Shown here one piece after another: positions 51,220 through 59,345 of a stretch of 64,000 bases of DNA. Below the pieces are notes generated by a model that was not told the origin of the DNA, made no database searches, and was given only the letters and a program-made list of their open reading frames with translations. Position numbers and translations under genes: made by a program. The DNA is taken from assembly GCA_016714645.1 (NCBI GenBank), contig JADKCI010000001.1:248001-312000 (forward strand), in the 5' to 3' direction. The stretch's first letter is position 1; the number at the start of each line of letters is the position of its first letter. The stretch comes from Chromatiaceae bacterium (lineage in GTDB: Bacteria > Pseudomonadota > Gammaproteobacteria > Chromatiales > Chromatiaceae).

Positions 51220-51275
51220 AGCATGTTCCAGAATACCGGTAACAGTCAACTGCAGGCTGCTTTTAGCAACAGCGT

Positions 51276-51345
51276 CTGCCCCCCAGACCCTCGATGGGCT
51301 GGCCGATTTTACTGCCGATCTCACCCGGCGCCGGGTGACCGAAAG
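51276..51345 (+). pseudogene. Fragment of the cupin gene 5' region (copy C2)
   Basis: CCAGACCCTCGATGGGCTGG and the following bases match codons of the intact cupin gene (LAD, then ADLTRR). The piece is inserted between the AbiEi copy and the segment that resembles 48056-48240. Confidence 0.5.
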
Positions 51346-51351
51346 GCCTAG

Positions 51352-51690
51352 ATCTCCGCCTGGGTGAAGTACTTTTGGATAGTCCCGCACTTGGTCATCA
51401 CCCCGTCGCGGAAGTGCTCCCCACGGGGGTCGTTCTGGTTCATCAGCATCACCGACACCACCAGCAGTCGCTCCGCGTCCGCAGCCGTAGTCAAAAACCC
51501 GGAACTGGCCATCGAAGCCCTTTCTGGGCCGTTACGGCATCTCGGCGTTTAATCACTCACATGAAGAACTGGAAAGGGACCTTTCTAACGCATGATATTC
51601 GGGCAGGCGGAGGGTTTGCCATCCGACCGCGAGATTACGGATGCGCGCCTTCGGGAAATCACCTCATTTCCATGCGCAAGGTCGATCCCA
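51352..51690. repeat. Duplicated segment, copy 2, with internal deletion
   Basis: The part 51352-51522 matches 48061-48235. It then joins directly to 51527-51690, which matches 48587-48750 (tail of the UPF0175 gene and following bases). Thus about 350 bases present in copy 1, including most of UPF0175, are missing here. No intact gene. Confidence 0.7.
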
Positions 51691-51758
51691 GACCCCCGCT
51701 GGGCTGGCCGATTACCCCGGCGTTGAATTACCGATCCTCTGCTGAACGGACAGCTACC

Positions 51759-52010
51759 ATGACCGACTGGCACGGCCGCATCGTATCCGATCCCGATACT
51801 CTCTTTGGAAAACCGCGGATCAGTGGCACCCGCATTGGCGTGGAGTTCGTTCTCGATCTGCTGGCCACTGGTTGGAGCGAGGCGCAGATTCTGGACAGCT
51901 ATCCACACGTCAAGCAAGAGGACTTAGAGGCGGTCTTCGCCTTCGTTCGGGACTGTATGAAGGATGAGACCTTCATCATGCAAGCGGCGGCGGAGTCGGG
52001 CCACTTATGA
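51759..52010 (+). CDS. DUF433 protein, copy C (apparently complete)
   Basis: An 83-residue protein ending DETFIMQAAAESGHL, which seems the native C-terminus. It differs from copies A and B at a few residues (VEFVLDLLATGW, HVKQEDLEA). The short upstream leader is the same as in the other copies. It lacks a DUF5615 partner downstream. Predicted orphan antitoxin. Confidence 0.78.
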   Translation: MTDWHGRIVSDPDTLFGKPRISGTRIGVEFVLDLLATGWSEAQILDSYPHVKQEDLEAVFAFVRDCMKDETFIMQAAAESGHL

Positions 52011-52026
52011 AGTAAAGGCCTGGGTC

Positions 52027-52255
52027 CTGATGTCGTGGAAGCGGAGTGCGGCGAGCAGGCAAACCACGGCCCGCGGGTGCCTGCGGGTGACTTCGGCCAG
52101 GGCGGCGTGCTCCGACACCTGACGGTCCGGGAGGGCGTAGAGCCCGCGCCGACCCGGGCGAGCCGGCCCTGACGGACCAGCCGCGTCAGCGAGACCCGGG
52201 GCAGCCCGTGGGTCCGCGCGAGATCAAGGATGGTTTCTTGGGACGTCTCCATGTC
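52027..52255 (-). pseudogene. AbiEi antitoxin, decayed copy 3
   Basis: Matches the central and N-terminal part of the intact AbiEi gene (LLSALRFHDI region down to the start METSQETILDLARTHGL). It has the same one-base loss as copy 2 and a further deletion around the LLRPLDL segment. The C-terminal half is absent. Confidence 0.75.
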
Positions 52256-52280
52256 CGGAGCATGTTCCAACCGGTAACAG

Positions 52281-52544
52281 TCAACTCGCGCACTCCGGTT
52301 GGGCGGGTTGTTGGGCTTTTTGTATGTCGTAGATGATCGTATCAGCACTGAAATCTTGTTCGTTTGGCCAAATAATGCCGTGATGTGCTGGGCGGACTAA
52401 AGAAAAATAATTTTGGTTCTTTAGCTCTTGAAATGCGCCACCAGTTAAATAGGGCTTGACATCAAAAATACCTGTAATACCACTGCTTGTCACAACCTCA
52501 ATGCAATAGTCAACAAGTGGCACCGCCTTCACAATAGTATCCAT
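52281..52544 (-). CDS. DUF2442 domain protein
   Basis: An 87-residue protein: YCIEVVTSSGITGIFDVKPYL, FQELKNQNYFSLVRPAHHGIIWPNEQDFSADTIIYDI is the DUF2442 pattern. The gene is AT-richer than its surroundings, pointing to separate acquisition. DUF2442 often pairs with DUF4160 in TA-like loci, but no DUF4160 gene is seen. The last ~10 codons overlap the edge of the duplicated region. Confidence 0.8.
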   Translation of the reverse strand: MDTIVKAVPLVDYCIEVVTSSGITGIFDVKPYLTGGAFQELKNQNYFSLVRPAHHGIIWPNEQDFSADTIIYDIQKAQQPAQPECAS

Positions 52545-52730
52545 GCTTTTAGCTCCTAACTGGTCGATTACTAGGGGTGTTGGTATTCTTTACCCAGAAG
52601 CGGGACCAGTTCTTTGAACTGACGCTCGATCACGCCATCAACCACCGAAAGTGGGCGGCCTAACCGTTTTCCATCCCCAATGACCTGATGAGCAGGTCCG
52701 CTACCCAGGAGCCTTGCGCCGCAAGCCGCC

Positions 52731-53447
52731 ATGATTGACCCCGAGATCCCCCTCCCGGAAACAGCCCCCCAGACGCCCCCCGGGCTGGCCGATGTTAATG
52801 CCGATCTCACCCGGCGCCAGGTGATCGACACGAACGAGATGCCCTGGGAGCCGAGTCCCAGTGGCACCGTCTGGCGCAAGCCGCTGTATCGCCAGGGCGG
52901 TGAGTTTGGGCCCGTGACCAGCCTGGTCCGCTATGCCCCCGGCGGCGCCTTTCCCGAACACGCCCATCCGGAGGGCGAGGAGATCCTGGTGCTGGACGGG
53001 GTCTTCTCCGACGAACTGGGCGACTATCCTGCCGGTACCTTCCTGATGAATCCCCACGGCAGTCGGCATACACCGCGTTCCGCGCCCGGTTGCACCCTGT
53101 TCGTGCGGCTGCGCCAGTATCCGGGCGAGGACCGGCCACGGCTGGTCGAGGATACCCAGGACCCGGCCGGCTGGCGTCCCGGGCTGGTGGCGGGGCTCAG
53201 CGTCCGCCCCCTCTACGCCCAGGGCGGCTATTCCGAGAGCGTGGCGCTGGTGCGTTGGGCGCCGGGAACCTACTTCCAGCGCCATTCCCACTGGGGCGGC
53301 GAGGAGATTCTGGTCCTGGAGGGCGAGTTTGCCGACGAGCAGGGTCGTTACCCCGCGGGGACCTGGCTGCGCAGCCCGCATCTGAGCCAGCACACCCCCT
53401 TCTCCGAGGTCGGCTGCCTCATCTATGTGCGCGTCGGCGGGCTTTGA
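52731..53447 (+). CDS. Double-cupin protein (ChrR-like cupin)
   Basis: A 238-residue protein with two cupin repeats. Metal-binding His/Glu sets are in FPEHAHPEGEEILVLDG (first) and FQRHSHWGGEEILVLEG (second), each followed by YPAGT. This resembles the cupin part of ChrR-type anti-sigma factors, without the N-terminal zinc domain. The first ~20 codons and the leader are the source of the cupin fragments scattered in the defence island. No sigma factor gene is adjacent. Confidence 0.85.
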   Translation: MIDPEIPLPETAPQTPPGLADVNADLTRRQVIDTNEMPWEPSPSGTVWRKPLYRQGGEFGPVTSLVRYAPGGAFPEHAHPEGEEILVLDGVFSDELGDYPAGTFLMNPHGSRHTPRSAPGCTLFVRLRQYPGEDRPRLVEDTQDPAGWRPGLVAGLSVRPLYAQGGYSESVALVRWAPGTYFQRHSHWGGEEILVLEGEFADEQGRYPAGTWLRSPHLSQHTPFSEVGCLIYVRVGGL

Positions 53448-53638
53448 ACGGGTGATTTTGGCTGAGCCTGCTCGTCGCAGGCAGCAACGCCGTTCGCTGG
53501 GGCCTGCTTGACGAGAATCCTTCGTGACCCTTGGCCAAGGCCGCCAAGGGTAAGCGCCGGCGGGCGCGGCTCGCCGAGTTCGATGCCTTGGGCGAGGAAC
53601 TGGTCGGCAGGGGGCGGGTGTTGGGGGACTAGCGGAGG

Positions 53639-55480
53639 TCAAGCCGCGGTTGTCGCCCCCTGAGAACCTGGCGGCGGATAGGCGACTTGGCCGCGCATCT
53701 GTTCCAAGCGCTCTGGCGTGAAGTTTGGGAAGGGCAGGCTGCCCTCTTCCCGCCATTGGCGCACCTCGGCTTCCGCAAGTAGGGCACCTTGGGCATCGAG
53801 TCCGCTGTCGCGGGCGAAATAGAGCGTTTGCGAGGGGAAGGCGAAGCTGGTCCCGCTGTGGGCGACGATGTCCATGATCCGCAGCAGGATGTCCTCCCTG
53901 ATGGCGAGAAACTCTGCCCAGTCCCGGGTCTGGACGTAGGCGTAGACCTCGATATCCAGCGAGCTGGCGCCAAAATCGATGAACCGGGCCCGCGACGAAT
54001 CGGGGTCGATACGCGGATGGCCTACCAACATCTCGCGGATCTTGGCGAGCAGGTAGCGGAGCTGTTCCGGGCTGGTCTCGTAGCGCACTGTGACCAGTGA
54101 CTGGATCAGTATCCGATCGCGTTGGCTCATATTCACGACCGGCATGGTCGCGAGCATGCCGTTGGGGATGCTGGTCAGGGTGCGATCCCGGCCTCTGATG
54201 CGGGTAGAGCGGATGCCGATGGCCTCGATCCAGCCGATTTCGGCGCCGTATTTGCAAAGGTCGCCCACCTTCATGGGCTTGTCGGCGAAGAGGTTGAGAC
54301 CGCCAATCAGATTCTCGAGACTCGGTTTGGCGGCGAGGGCGAAGGCCAGGCCACCGACGCCCACTCCGGCGATGATGCCGTACACGGGAATACCTAGCCA
54401 GTTGGCCCCGAGGACCAGCAGCCCAGCCGCGCCCAATGCCCCTAGGAGGCGGGCGGTGATGCGGATCAGATGGGCATCGACGCTCTCCAGGGAAATCTTG
54501 GGCGAGGCGATCATGGCCTCGGCGACCACGGGTGCCAGCCGCCAGGCGATCCAGGCCCCCGCTAGGAACATAATAGCGGTGGTTACTAGATCTATCGCGG
54601 CGGCGACGCTGTCGATCAGGTTGAGTTGGACCAGCGCAAGATAGGCGATGGTGGGACTCGCAAGCAGCAGATAGGTCGGCAAGGCCATCTGGGCCAGGGC
54701 CCGTAAGAAGGGGTGTTCATGCTCGGCCAGCCGCGAAAAGCGATAGACCCAGCGCAGCAAGAGCAAAAAGATTGCCAGGACCACGGTTAGAGCGAGCCAT
54801 TTCCAAAGAGACTGATCGGTCAGCGGGGTCTGTAGCCAGCCCGGCAAGGATTGGATCCAGGCGTAGGGGATCATCCAACCGCCGCCGTTGACCAGCACGT
54901 CGTGCAAGTTTTCCATGGGCAGGGCGCGGGTGAGGGGCACTGGGCGCACCTTCTCGAAGTAGTCACTCGCATGGGCAAGGGTGGTGGGGCTGAAGAGAAA
55001 TTCACCGCTTTGAGTACCCTTTTCTACCTTTGCTAGGGTGATTTCGGTGTGGGGGATCACCCAAGCCTTGACCGCATCACTGCCGATCTGGCTCATGGCC
55101 TTGGCATCGGGAATGTCCTCGATGGCCGGCAGGTGCAGTCGGCTCAGGGTCTCGTAGAGGGCGACGGCTGCGGCCCGGCCAGCCTTGAGACGCGCCGCTG
55201 GTGGTATTTCGCTCAAGTCTAGACAGGCCACCGCGGCCGCGCCCAATTCACTGAGGTGTTGAAATCCCTCCCGCGTGGGGCTAGCCAGATACTCGTCGGC
55301 CAGATAGGCAGCGAGGGCATCGCCAGCCGCGAGGAAGGTTACCAGGGTAGCGCGCGGGCTGCCGCGGTCCGGGGGTTGCAGCGGATACTCCGCCTCTTGG
55401 CCGCGCACGATTCCGGCCATGAGGCAGAGCACCATCAGGATCGGCAGCCAGCGCACCCATGCGGCGGCTGGGCCAACCAT
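53639..55480 (-). CDS. MscS-family mechanosensitive channel
   Basis: About 613 residues. A signal peptide (VRWLPILMVLCLMAGIVRG) precedes a ~190-residue periplasmic domain. Several membrane spans follow (around 220-400 of this frame), then the MscS pore helix and beta-domain (YGIIAGVGVGGLAFALAAK, then LENLIGGLNLFADKPMKVGD). ATG 55480 starts right at the signal sequence; 55567 would add 29 residues. Large periplasmic domains suggest a YnaI/MscK-like rather than MscS-like form. Confidence 0.88.
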   Translation of the reverse strand: MVGPAAAWVRWLPILMVLCLMAGIVRGQEAEYPLQPPDRGSPRATLVTFLAAGDALAAYLADEYLASPTREGFQHLSELGAAAVACLDLSEIPPAARLKAGRAAAVALYETLSRLHLPAIEDIPDAKAMSQIGSDAVKAWVIPHTEITLAKVEKGTQSGEFLFSPTTLAHASDYFEKVRPVPLTRALPMENLHDVLVNGGGWMIPYAWIQSLPGWLQTPLTDQSLWKWLALTVVLAIFLLLLRWVYRFSRLAEHEHPFLRALAQMALPTYLLLASPTIAYLALVQLNLIDSVAAAIDLVTTAIMFLAGAWIAWRLAPVVAEAMIASPKISLESVDAHLIRITARLLGALGAAGLLVLGANWLGIPVYGIIAGVGVGGLAFALAAKPSLENLIGGLNLFADKPMKVGDLCKYGAEIGWIEAIGIRSTRIRGRDRTLTSIPNGMLATMPVVNMSQRDRILIQSLVTVRYETSPEQLRYLLAKIREMLVGHPRIDPDSSRARFIDFGASSLDIEVYAYVQTRDWAEFLAIREDILLRIMDIVAHSGTSFAFPSQTLYFARDSGLDAQGALLAEAEVRQWREEGSLPFPNFTPERLEQMRGQVAYPPPGSQGATTAA

Positions 55481-55652
55481 CAGGATTCCGAGGAAGGCCG
55501 GCCTTTTTTGGAACAGCGGCGGAATAACGGCGCTGCTCTTGGGGTACGTGGCGCATGGGGGTAGCATAGGATGCCCGACAAGGGTGGCCCAAGGTGCGAA
55601 ATAGGGGTATCGCCCCTTGGGCTTCGGTTGGAGATCGCCGGGGGCTTAGGGT

Positions 55653-55982
55653 TTAGCGAATCCCTACGCGGTTCACGGGGCCGCCACGGTTCATGGGCTG
55701 AACCCCCACCCCGGGCGCGCCGACCCCGACCCCGGGGGCTACGCCGACGCCAGGTGCGCCGACCCCGACCCCAGGCATGACGCCGACCCCGGGCGCCCCG
55801 ACGCCGACGGTAGACCGCCGGGCGACCCCGGCATAGCTGACGGGGGTGGCGGGGCGGCCGACCACCGCCTCGGCGGTGGCGACCAGGAAACCGGGCCTGC
55901 CGGGCCCGAAGTCGCCATTAGCCAGCCAGCCGGCGGTAGCCAGGCCAACCATGAATACAACCCTGGGTGTGATGCGAGTCAT
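55653..55982 (-). CDS. Small secreted protein with Val-Gly repeat
   Basis: A 109-residue protein. An N-terminal hydrophobic signal (VVFMVGLATAGWLA) is followed by GRPATPVSYAGVARRS and then three tandem 13-residue units of the type VGVGAPGVGVxPG (DNA period 39 bp). It ends PVNRVGIR. The GRPxTPxSYAGVARR motif is shared with the protein at 56870. Function unknown; the repeat is disordered or elastin-like. Confidence 0.6.
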   Translation of the reverse strand: MTRITPRVVFMVGLATAGWLANGDFGPGRPGFLVATAEAVVGRPATPVSYAGVARRSTVGVGAPGVGVMPGVGVGAPGVGVAPGVGVGAPGVGVQPMNRGGPVNRVGIR

Positions 55983-56002
55983 GAGCGTTCTCCTTGGGGA
56001 AT

Positions 56003-56791
56003 TTACTTGGGCAATTCGTCAAGATCGGCAAGGGCATCCGGGCTCAGTTGAATGGCGTTGGCCGGCGGCGTGAAGGTGAAGGCATCGGCCGCTGGCACGA
56101 CGTCGGTTTTCCAGTCCTTGACGCGCAGGGTGTATTGCGGGGCGTTATTCACCGTTTTGCTGGTGATGACCATCTTGCGCGGCATCGGCCGGTCACCGAC
56201 CTCTACCCATAACTGCCAGTCCGTATCAAAGTTGCGGAAGGCCAGATGCTCGCATTCCACGCCGTCGATGACGCCGCGGCCAATATGTTTGGCCTCCAGA
56301 ATGCCGGCCACCAGGGTGTCATAGGACTTTGACTGGAGCAGATCCGCGCCGGGCAGGGCGATGCCATGACCCGCGCGCAGGGCCTCCAGCAACTGGTCAA
56401 CACTGCCCGGCGCTTCCAACTGGGCATAGCCGTTGAGGTTTTTGCCAAGGATGCTGACGGTTTTGCCGTCGAAGACCATCGTCACGTCTGCATAGCCGCC
56501 CTTGCGGTGGGCGCGCAGTTTGTCCGGGCGGCTCAAGAGCACCTCGCCGGAATTGGTGAACTGGAGTTTCTCCAACTCCGGGGTGATGACCTCGATATCG
56601 CTGTCAAAGGTCAGCGCGATGGCTTGCTGACTGCCCAGATAGTCCGACATAGCCTTGAGAATGGCCTTGGCATCATCGCCCGCCTCGGCCTGGGCACCGG
56701 AGGAGGCCATGACCAGCAGGCCGGCCAGCATCAGGCCACGGCTAGCCAGGCGGAGGCGCTTGGGGATGGGTTTGAGGTAACTTGCTTTCAT
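56003..56791 (-). CDS. DUF2092 periplasmic protein
   Basis: A 262-residue exported protein. A signal peptide (LRLASRGLMLAGLLVMASSGAQA) is followed by AKAILKAMSDYLGSQQAIALTFDSDIEVIT and a LolA/LppX-like beta-rich fold, ending with the repeated pattern of DUF2092. It lies between the two SYAGVARR proteins and is probably co-transcribed with them, as intergenic gaps are short. Confidence 0.82.
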   Translation of the reverse strand: MKASYLKPIPKRLRLASRGLMLAGLLVMASSGAQAEAGDDAKAILKAMSDYLGSQQAIALTFDSDIEVITPELEKLQFTNSGEVLLSRPDKLRAHRKGGYADVTMVFDGKTVSILGKNLNGYAQLEAPGSVDQLLEALRAGHGIALPGADLLQSKSYDTLVAGILEAKHIGRGVIDGVECEHLAFRNFDTDWQLWVEVGDRPMPRKMVITSKTVNNAPQYTLRVKDWKTDVVPAADAFTFTPPANAIQLSPDALADLDELPK

Positions 56792-56869
56792 AAGGGGATA
56801 GACTCCTGGGGTGGGTGTTGATGGCTCGGGGCCATCGATGTTTGCTGGGGATAGATTGGAAGACTGGGA

Positions 56870-57187
56870 TTAATCCACCCTTACCACCACGTAGCGGCTG
56901 CCGCTGGTCTGGTAGTAGGTCCCTCCGCATTGATGTAAGGAAGTCCCTTCGATAATGACTGTCCGACAGCCCGCGGGCAAGGTCGCCGCATAGACGGACG
57001 TCGCATAGATCATGCGGCGGCTGGTGCGGCGGGCCACGCCGGCATAGCTCATCGGGGTCAGGGGCCTGCCAATCACCGCATGTGCCTTTTGGATGACCAG
57101 CCCGGCATCAAGGGCAACTTCCACGGCCAGGACCGAGAACAGCGCTAGGGTCGCGAGGAGGATGGCTTTGGACATTTTGTTGAACAC
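56870..57187 (-). CDS. Small secreted protein with SYAGVARR motif
   Basis: A 105-residue protein with a signal peptide (AILLATLALFSVLAVEVA), then GRPLTPMSYAGVARRTSRR and a C-terminal part with two Cys (AGCRTVIIEGTSLHQCGG) and YYQTSGSRYVVVRV. The motif matches the one in the protein at 55653. The Cys pair may form a disulfide in the periplasm. Function unknown. Confidence 0.65.
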   Translation of the reverse strand: MFNKMSKAILLATLALFSVLAVEVALDAGLVIQKAHAVIGRPLTPMSYAGVARRTSRRMIYATSVYAATLPAGCRTVIIEGTSLHQCGGTYYQTSGSRYVVVRVD

Positions 57188-57251
57188 GTGACTACCTCGG
57201 TTAGGAATTAAGGGTGGGCCCGTGGCCTGGATTCACTTTATGGGGCGAGCC

Positions 57252-58091
57252 TTACCAGTGGAACGTCGCCCCCAGGGCCGGGCCGGTCATGCTCATCTTT
57301 TGCAAGGCCTCATCGCCTGTCGTCGCGTAGTTGAGGGTGCGGAAGGCCAGCAGGAGATCGCCCCAGCCCAGGCGATAGCCGAGACCAATCAGGCCTTGCC
57401 AGCTCCAATTTGAGTAATTGCCCGCACCGACATCAAGATAGTAGGGCAGAAACCACTGCTTTGCATCGCCAAGGAACAGCTCCCCGCGTACCCCCACAAA
57501 GCCATCCCAGACGTCCAGCCGTTGAGAACGGCTGAGCGAGGGTGACAGGATGCCCTCGGGACCGGAGAAACTCAGGCCGGTCTCGGTGTCCAAACCCAGG
57601 TAGCGGATGCCGCCCAAGAGGTCCAGAGTCCCCGCGGCACCCCGGGCGAGGGTGTAGCCGGCGGCGCCTTGCAGGATCAGGGCTTGAACCTTCACATCGA
57701 CATTCCGGTCGATCGCAATGGGTTCGGCGCCCAAGGGCCCTTGCACCTGCTTGATTCGCCCATCCTGATGGCCAAAGTCGGTGTAGATCAGATCCGTGAC
57801 CAGGGACCAGTTGCCCTGGCGAGCCTCCAGGGTGCCCATCAGGCCGAATTTGAGGTTGCTGAGGTAGCTGTCTGGCTTGACCTCCACTTCGACGCTCTTG
57901 CCTCCCCCCCAGGGATTCGTATGCTGGAGCCGCTGTTCGATATTCGGAAACCACAGGTAGGGCGTGAAGTTGTAATGCCATTGCCCGTCGTAACTATCCA
58001 CCTTGGCGGCCAGGGCGGAACCGGTTGACGCCAGGAGACTGAGGCTAGTCATCGCCAACCAGGCTCCCGCTTGCAATAACGGCTTATTCAT
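57252..58091 (-). CDS. Outer-membrane beta-barrel protein
   Basis: A 279-residue protein with a signal peptide (AWLAMTSLSLLASTGSALA) and alternating strands ending in LGATFHW, a terminal aromatic as in outer-membrane barrels. WHYNFTPYLWFPNIEQRL and GGIRYLGLDTETGL are typical barrel hairpins. The start MNKPLLQ at 58091 is chosen at the signal peptide. Function unknown. Confidence 0.8.
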   Translation of the reverse strand: MNKPLLQAGAWLAMTSLSLLASTGSALAAKVDSYDGQWHYNFTPYLWFPNIEQRLQHTNPWGGGKSVEVEVKPDSYLSNLKFGLMGTLEARQGNWSLVTDLIYTDFGHQDGRIKQVQGPLGAEPIAIDRNVDVKVQALILQGAAGYTLARGAAGTLDLLGGIRYLGLDTETGLSFSGPEGILSPSLSRSQRLDVWDGFVGVRGELFLGDAKQWFLPYYLDVGAGNYSNWSWQGLIGLGYRLGWGDLLLAFRTLNYATTGDEALQKMSMTGPALGATFHW

Positions 58092-58241
58092 CTTGGTTTG
58101 CCTTTCTAAGCACCACGGAGAGGGTGCGGTTGGGTGGATCGGACTTGAAGCTGTCCGCGCCCTCATCCCAGAAGGGGACGAAGAGCCGGACCGGGAGATG
58201 CTCCCGATCGGCCAGTGAGCTTATTTCAGTGCCTGTTTGCC

Positions 58242-58826
58242 CTAGGGCCTTTCCACCGAAATGGCCAGGGCGTCGGCGACCTGCACCGTCACGGCACTAC
58301 CCGGAGCAACCTGCGCCAGATCGATGCTCGGGTTAACGCTCACCCTTCTCTTGCGTCCATCGGGGAGCTGCAGGGTCGCGTGATGGCTGGCAGTGTCCAC
58401 GGATACCACGCGGGCCGTTACCTCCGACGTTGTAGCCACCATGCCGCCTGGCATCGCCCCCTTCGGCGCCAACGCGACTACTGCCCCTTCGCCGATGCTG
58501 GGTGGGGTACCTTGAGGCCGCAGGAACACGGCCAGGGCCTCGGTCACCCTGACATTCACCCGGTCGCCCACCTTGATCTGGTCAAAGTTGACCGCCTCCT
58601 TGCCCACCTTATAGGTCTCCCGCTTGCCGTTCTTGCCGGCGAGGGTGACCGTGCGATTGCGCGGATCCACGGCCTTGACGGTCGCGGTCATCTGCACTGT
58701 CTCCACGGCAATGGCGCCTGGCTTCTCGCTCTCGTTGCCGGTCTCCATCGAGCTACAGGCGGTGAAGAGGGGCAGGGCCGCCGCAAGGACGGCTACATGG
58801 GTCATTCTCAGAAACTTCTTGTTCAT
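58242..58826 (-). CDS. Putative lipoprotein
   Basis: About 194 residues. A signal with lipobox FTACS is followed by two similar beta-rich repeats: ATVKAVDPRNRTVTLAGKNGKRETY and ARVVSVDTASHHATLQLPDGRKRRV. This looks like an internal duplication of a small OB-like or DUF5666-like unit. The start at MNKKFLRM (58826) is used. Confidence 0.7.
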   Translation of the reverse strand: MNKKFLRMTHVAVLAAALPLFTACSSMETGNESEKPGAIAVETVQMTATVKAVDPRNRTVTLAGKNGKRETYKVGKEAVNFDQIKVGDRVNVRVTEALAVFLRPQGTPPSIGEGAVVALAPKGAMPGGMVATTSEVTARVVSVDTASHHATLQLPDGRKRRVSVNPSIDLAQVAPGSAVTVQVADALAISVERP

Positions 58827-58960
58827 AGGATTAGGGTTGGCCTCAGACAACTTGGATGATGTATCGCGCTGATTACGCGATGCGTTTTCACCGCAGGGTT
58901 GCGGTACGGTGGTGGGTCAATGCTCCATCCTGATCGTGACACCACCGACGGTTCGGAGAT

Positions 58961-59341
58961 TCAGATCCGAGCCCGCGGAATCACAGGCCTTCTCCTCCAG
59001 GCCCACGTCAGTAATCCCGTCAGCAGGGCGTGCAGTACCACTGCCGGCCACAGCAGAACCCCGACGAATTCGCCCTCGAGTCCGACCAGGGTGAGGTACA
59101 GGGTCACGCCCCCACTGTAGGTTAGCATCCCGGCCAGCGCCGTGTCCCCTGGCCAGCAGCTCAGGCCCAGCCCGATCAGGCTGATACCGGTCACCCGCGC
59201 GAGCACCACCGCGATCCCGGTCAGGTCGTCGGGGCCTAGCAGCAGGCGGGCAACGAACGCCGGGGCCAGCAGCAGGGCGAGGCCCGTGGCCGCCTCCCCC
59301 AAGGCAGCCAGGGCCAGCAATTTCTTGCTTGTGTCCGTCAC
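58961..59341 (-). CDS. Four-helix integral membrane protein, unknown
   Basis: About 126 residues with four hydrophobic spans (LLALAALGEAATGLALLLAP, VVLARVTGISLIGLGLSCW, GGVTLYLTLVGL and VLLWPAVVLHALLTGLLTW) and a basic tail. The GTG at 59341 has AAAGGA upstream, overlapping the sulfatase stop, and is favoured over ATG 59359. It probably forms an operon with the sulfatase. Confidence 0.65.
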   Translation of the reverse strand: MTDTSKKLLALAALGEAATGLALLLAPAFVARLLLGPDDLTGIAVVLARVTGISLIGLGLSCWPGDTALAGMLTYSGGVTLYLTLVGLEGEFVGVLLWPAVVLHALLTGLLTWAWRRRPVIPRARI

Positions 59342-59345
59342 GCGA

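Noticed and set aside
53531..53632. A 33-codon plus-strand frame after the cupin gene (AKAAKGKRRRARLAEFDALG...)
   Set aside because: It has only a TTG start, no clear RBS and no known family; it may be a gene remnant but cannot be supported.
55690..55815. CRISPR-like tandem repeats
   Set aside because: The 39-bp periodicity is coding (VGVGAPGVGVxPG units) without unique spacers; no CRISPR array is seen in the window.
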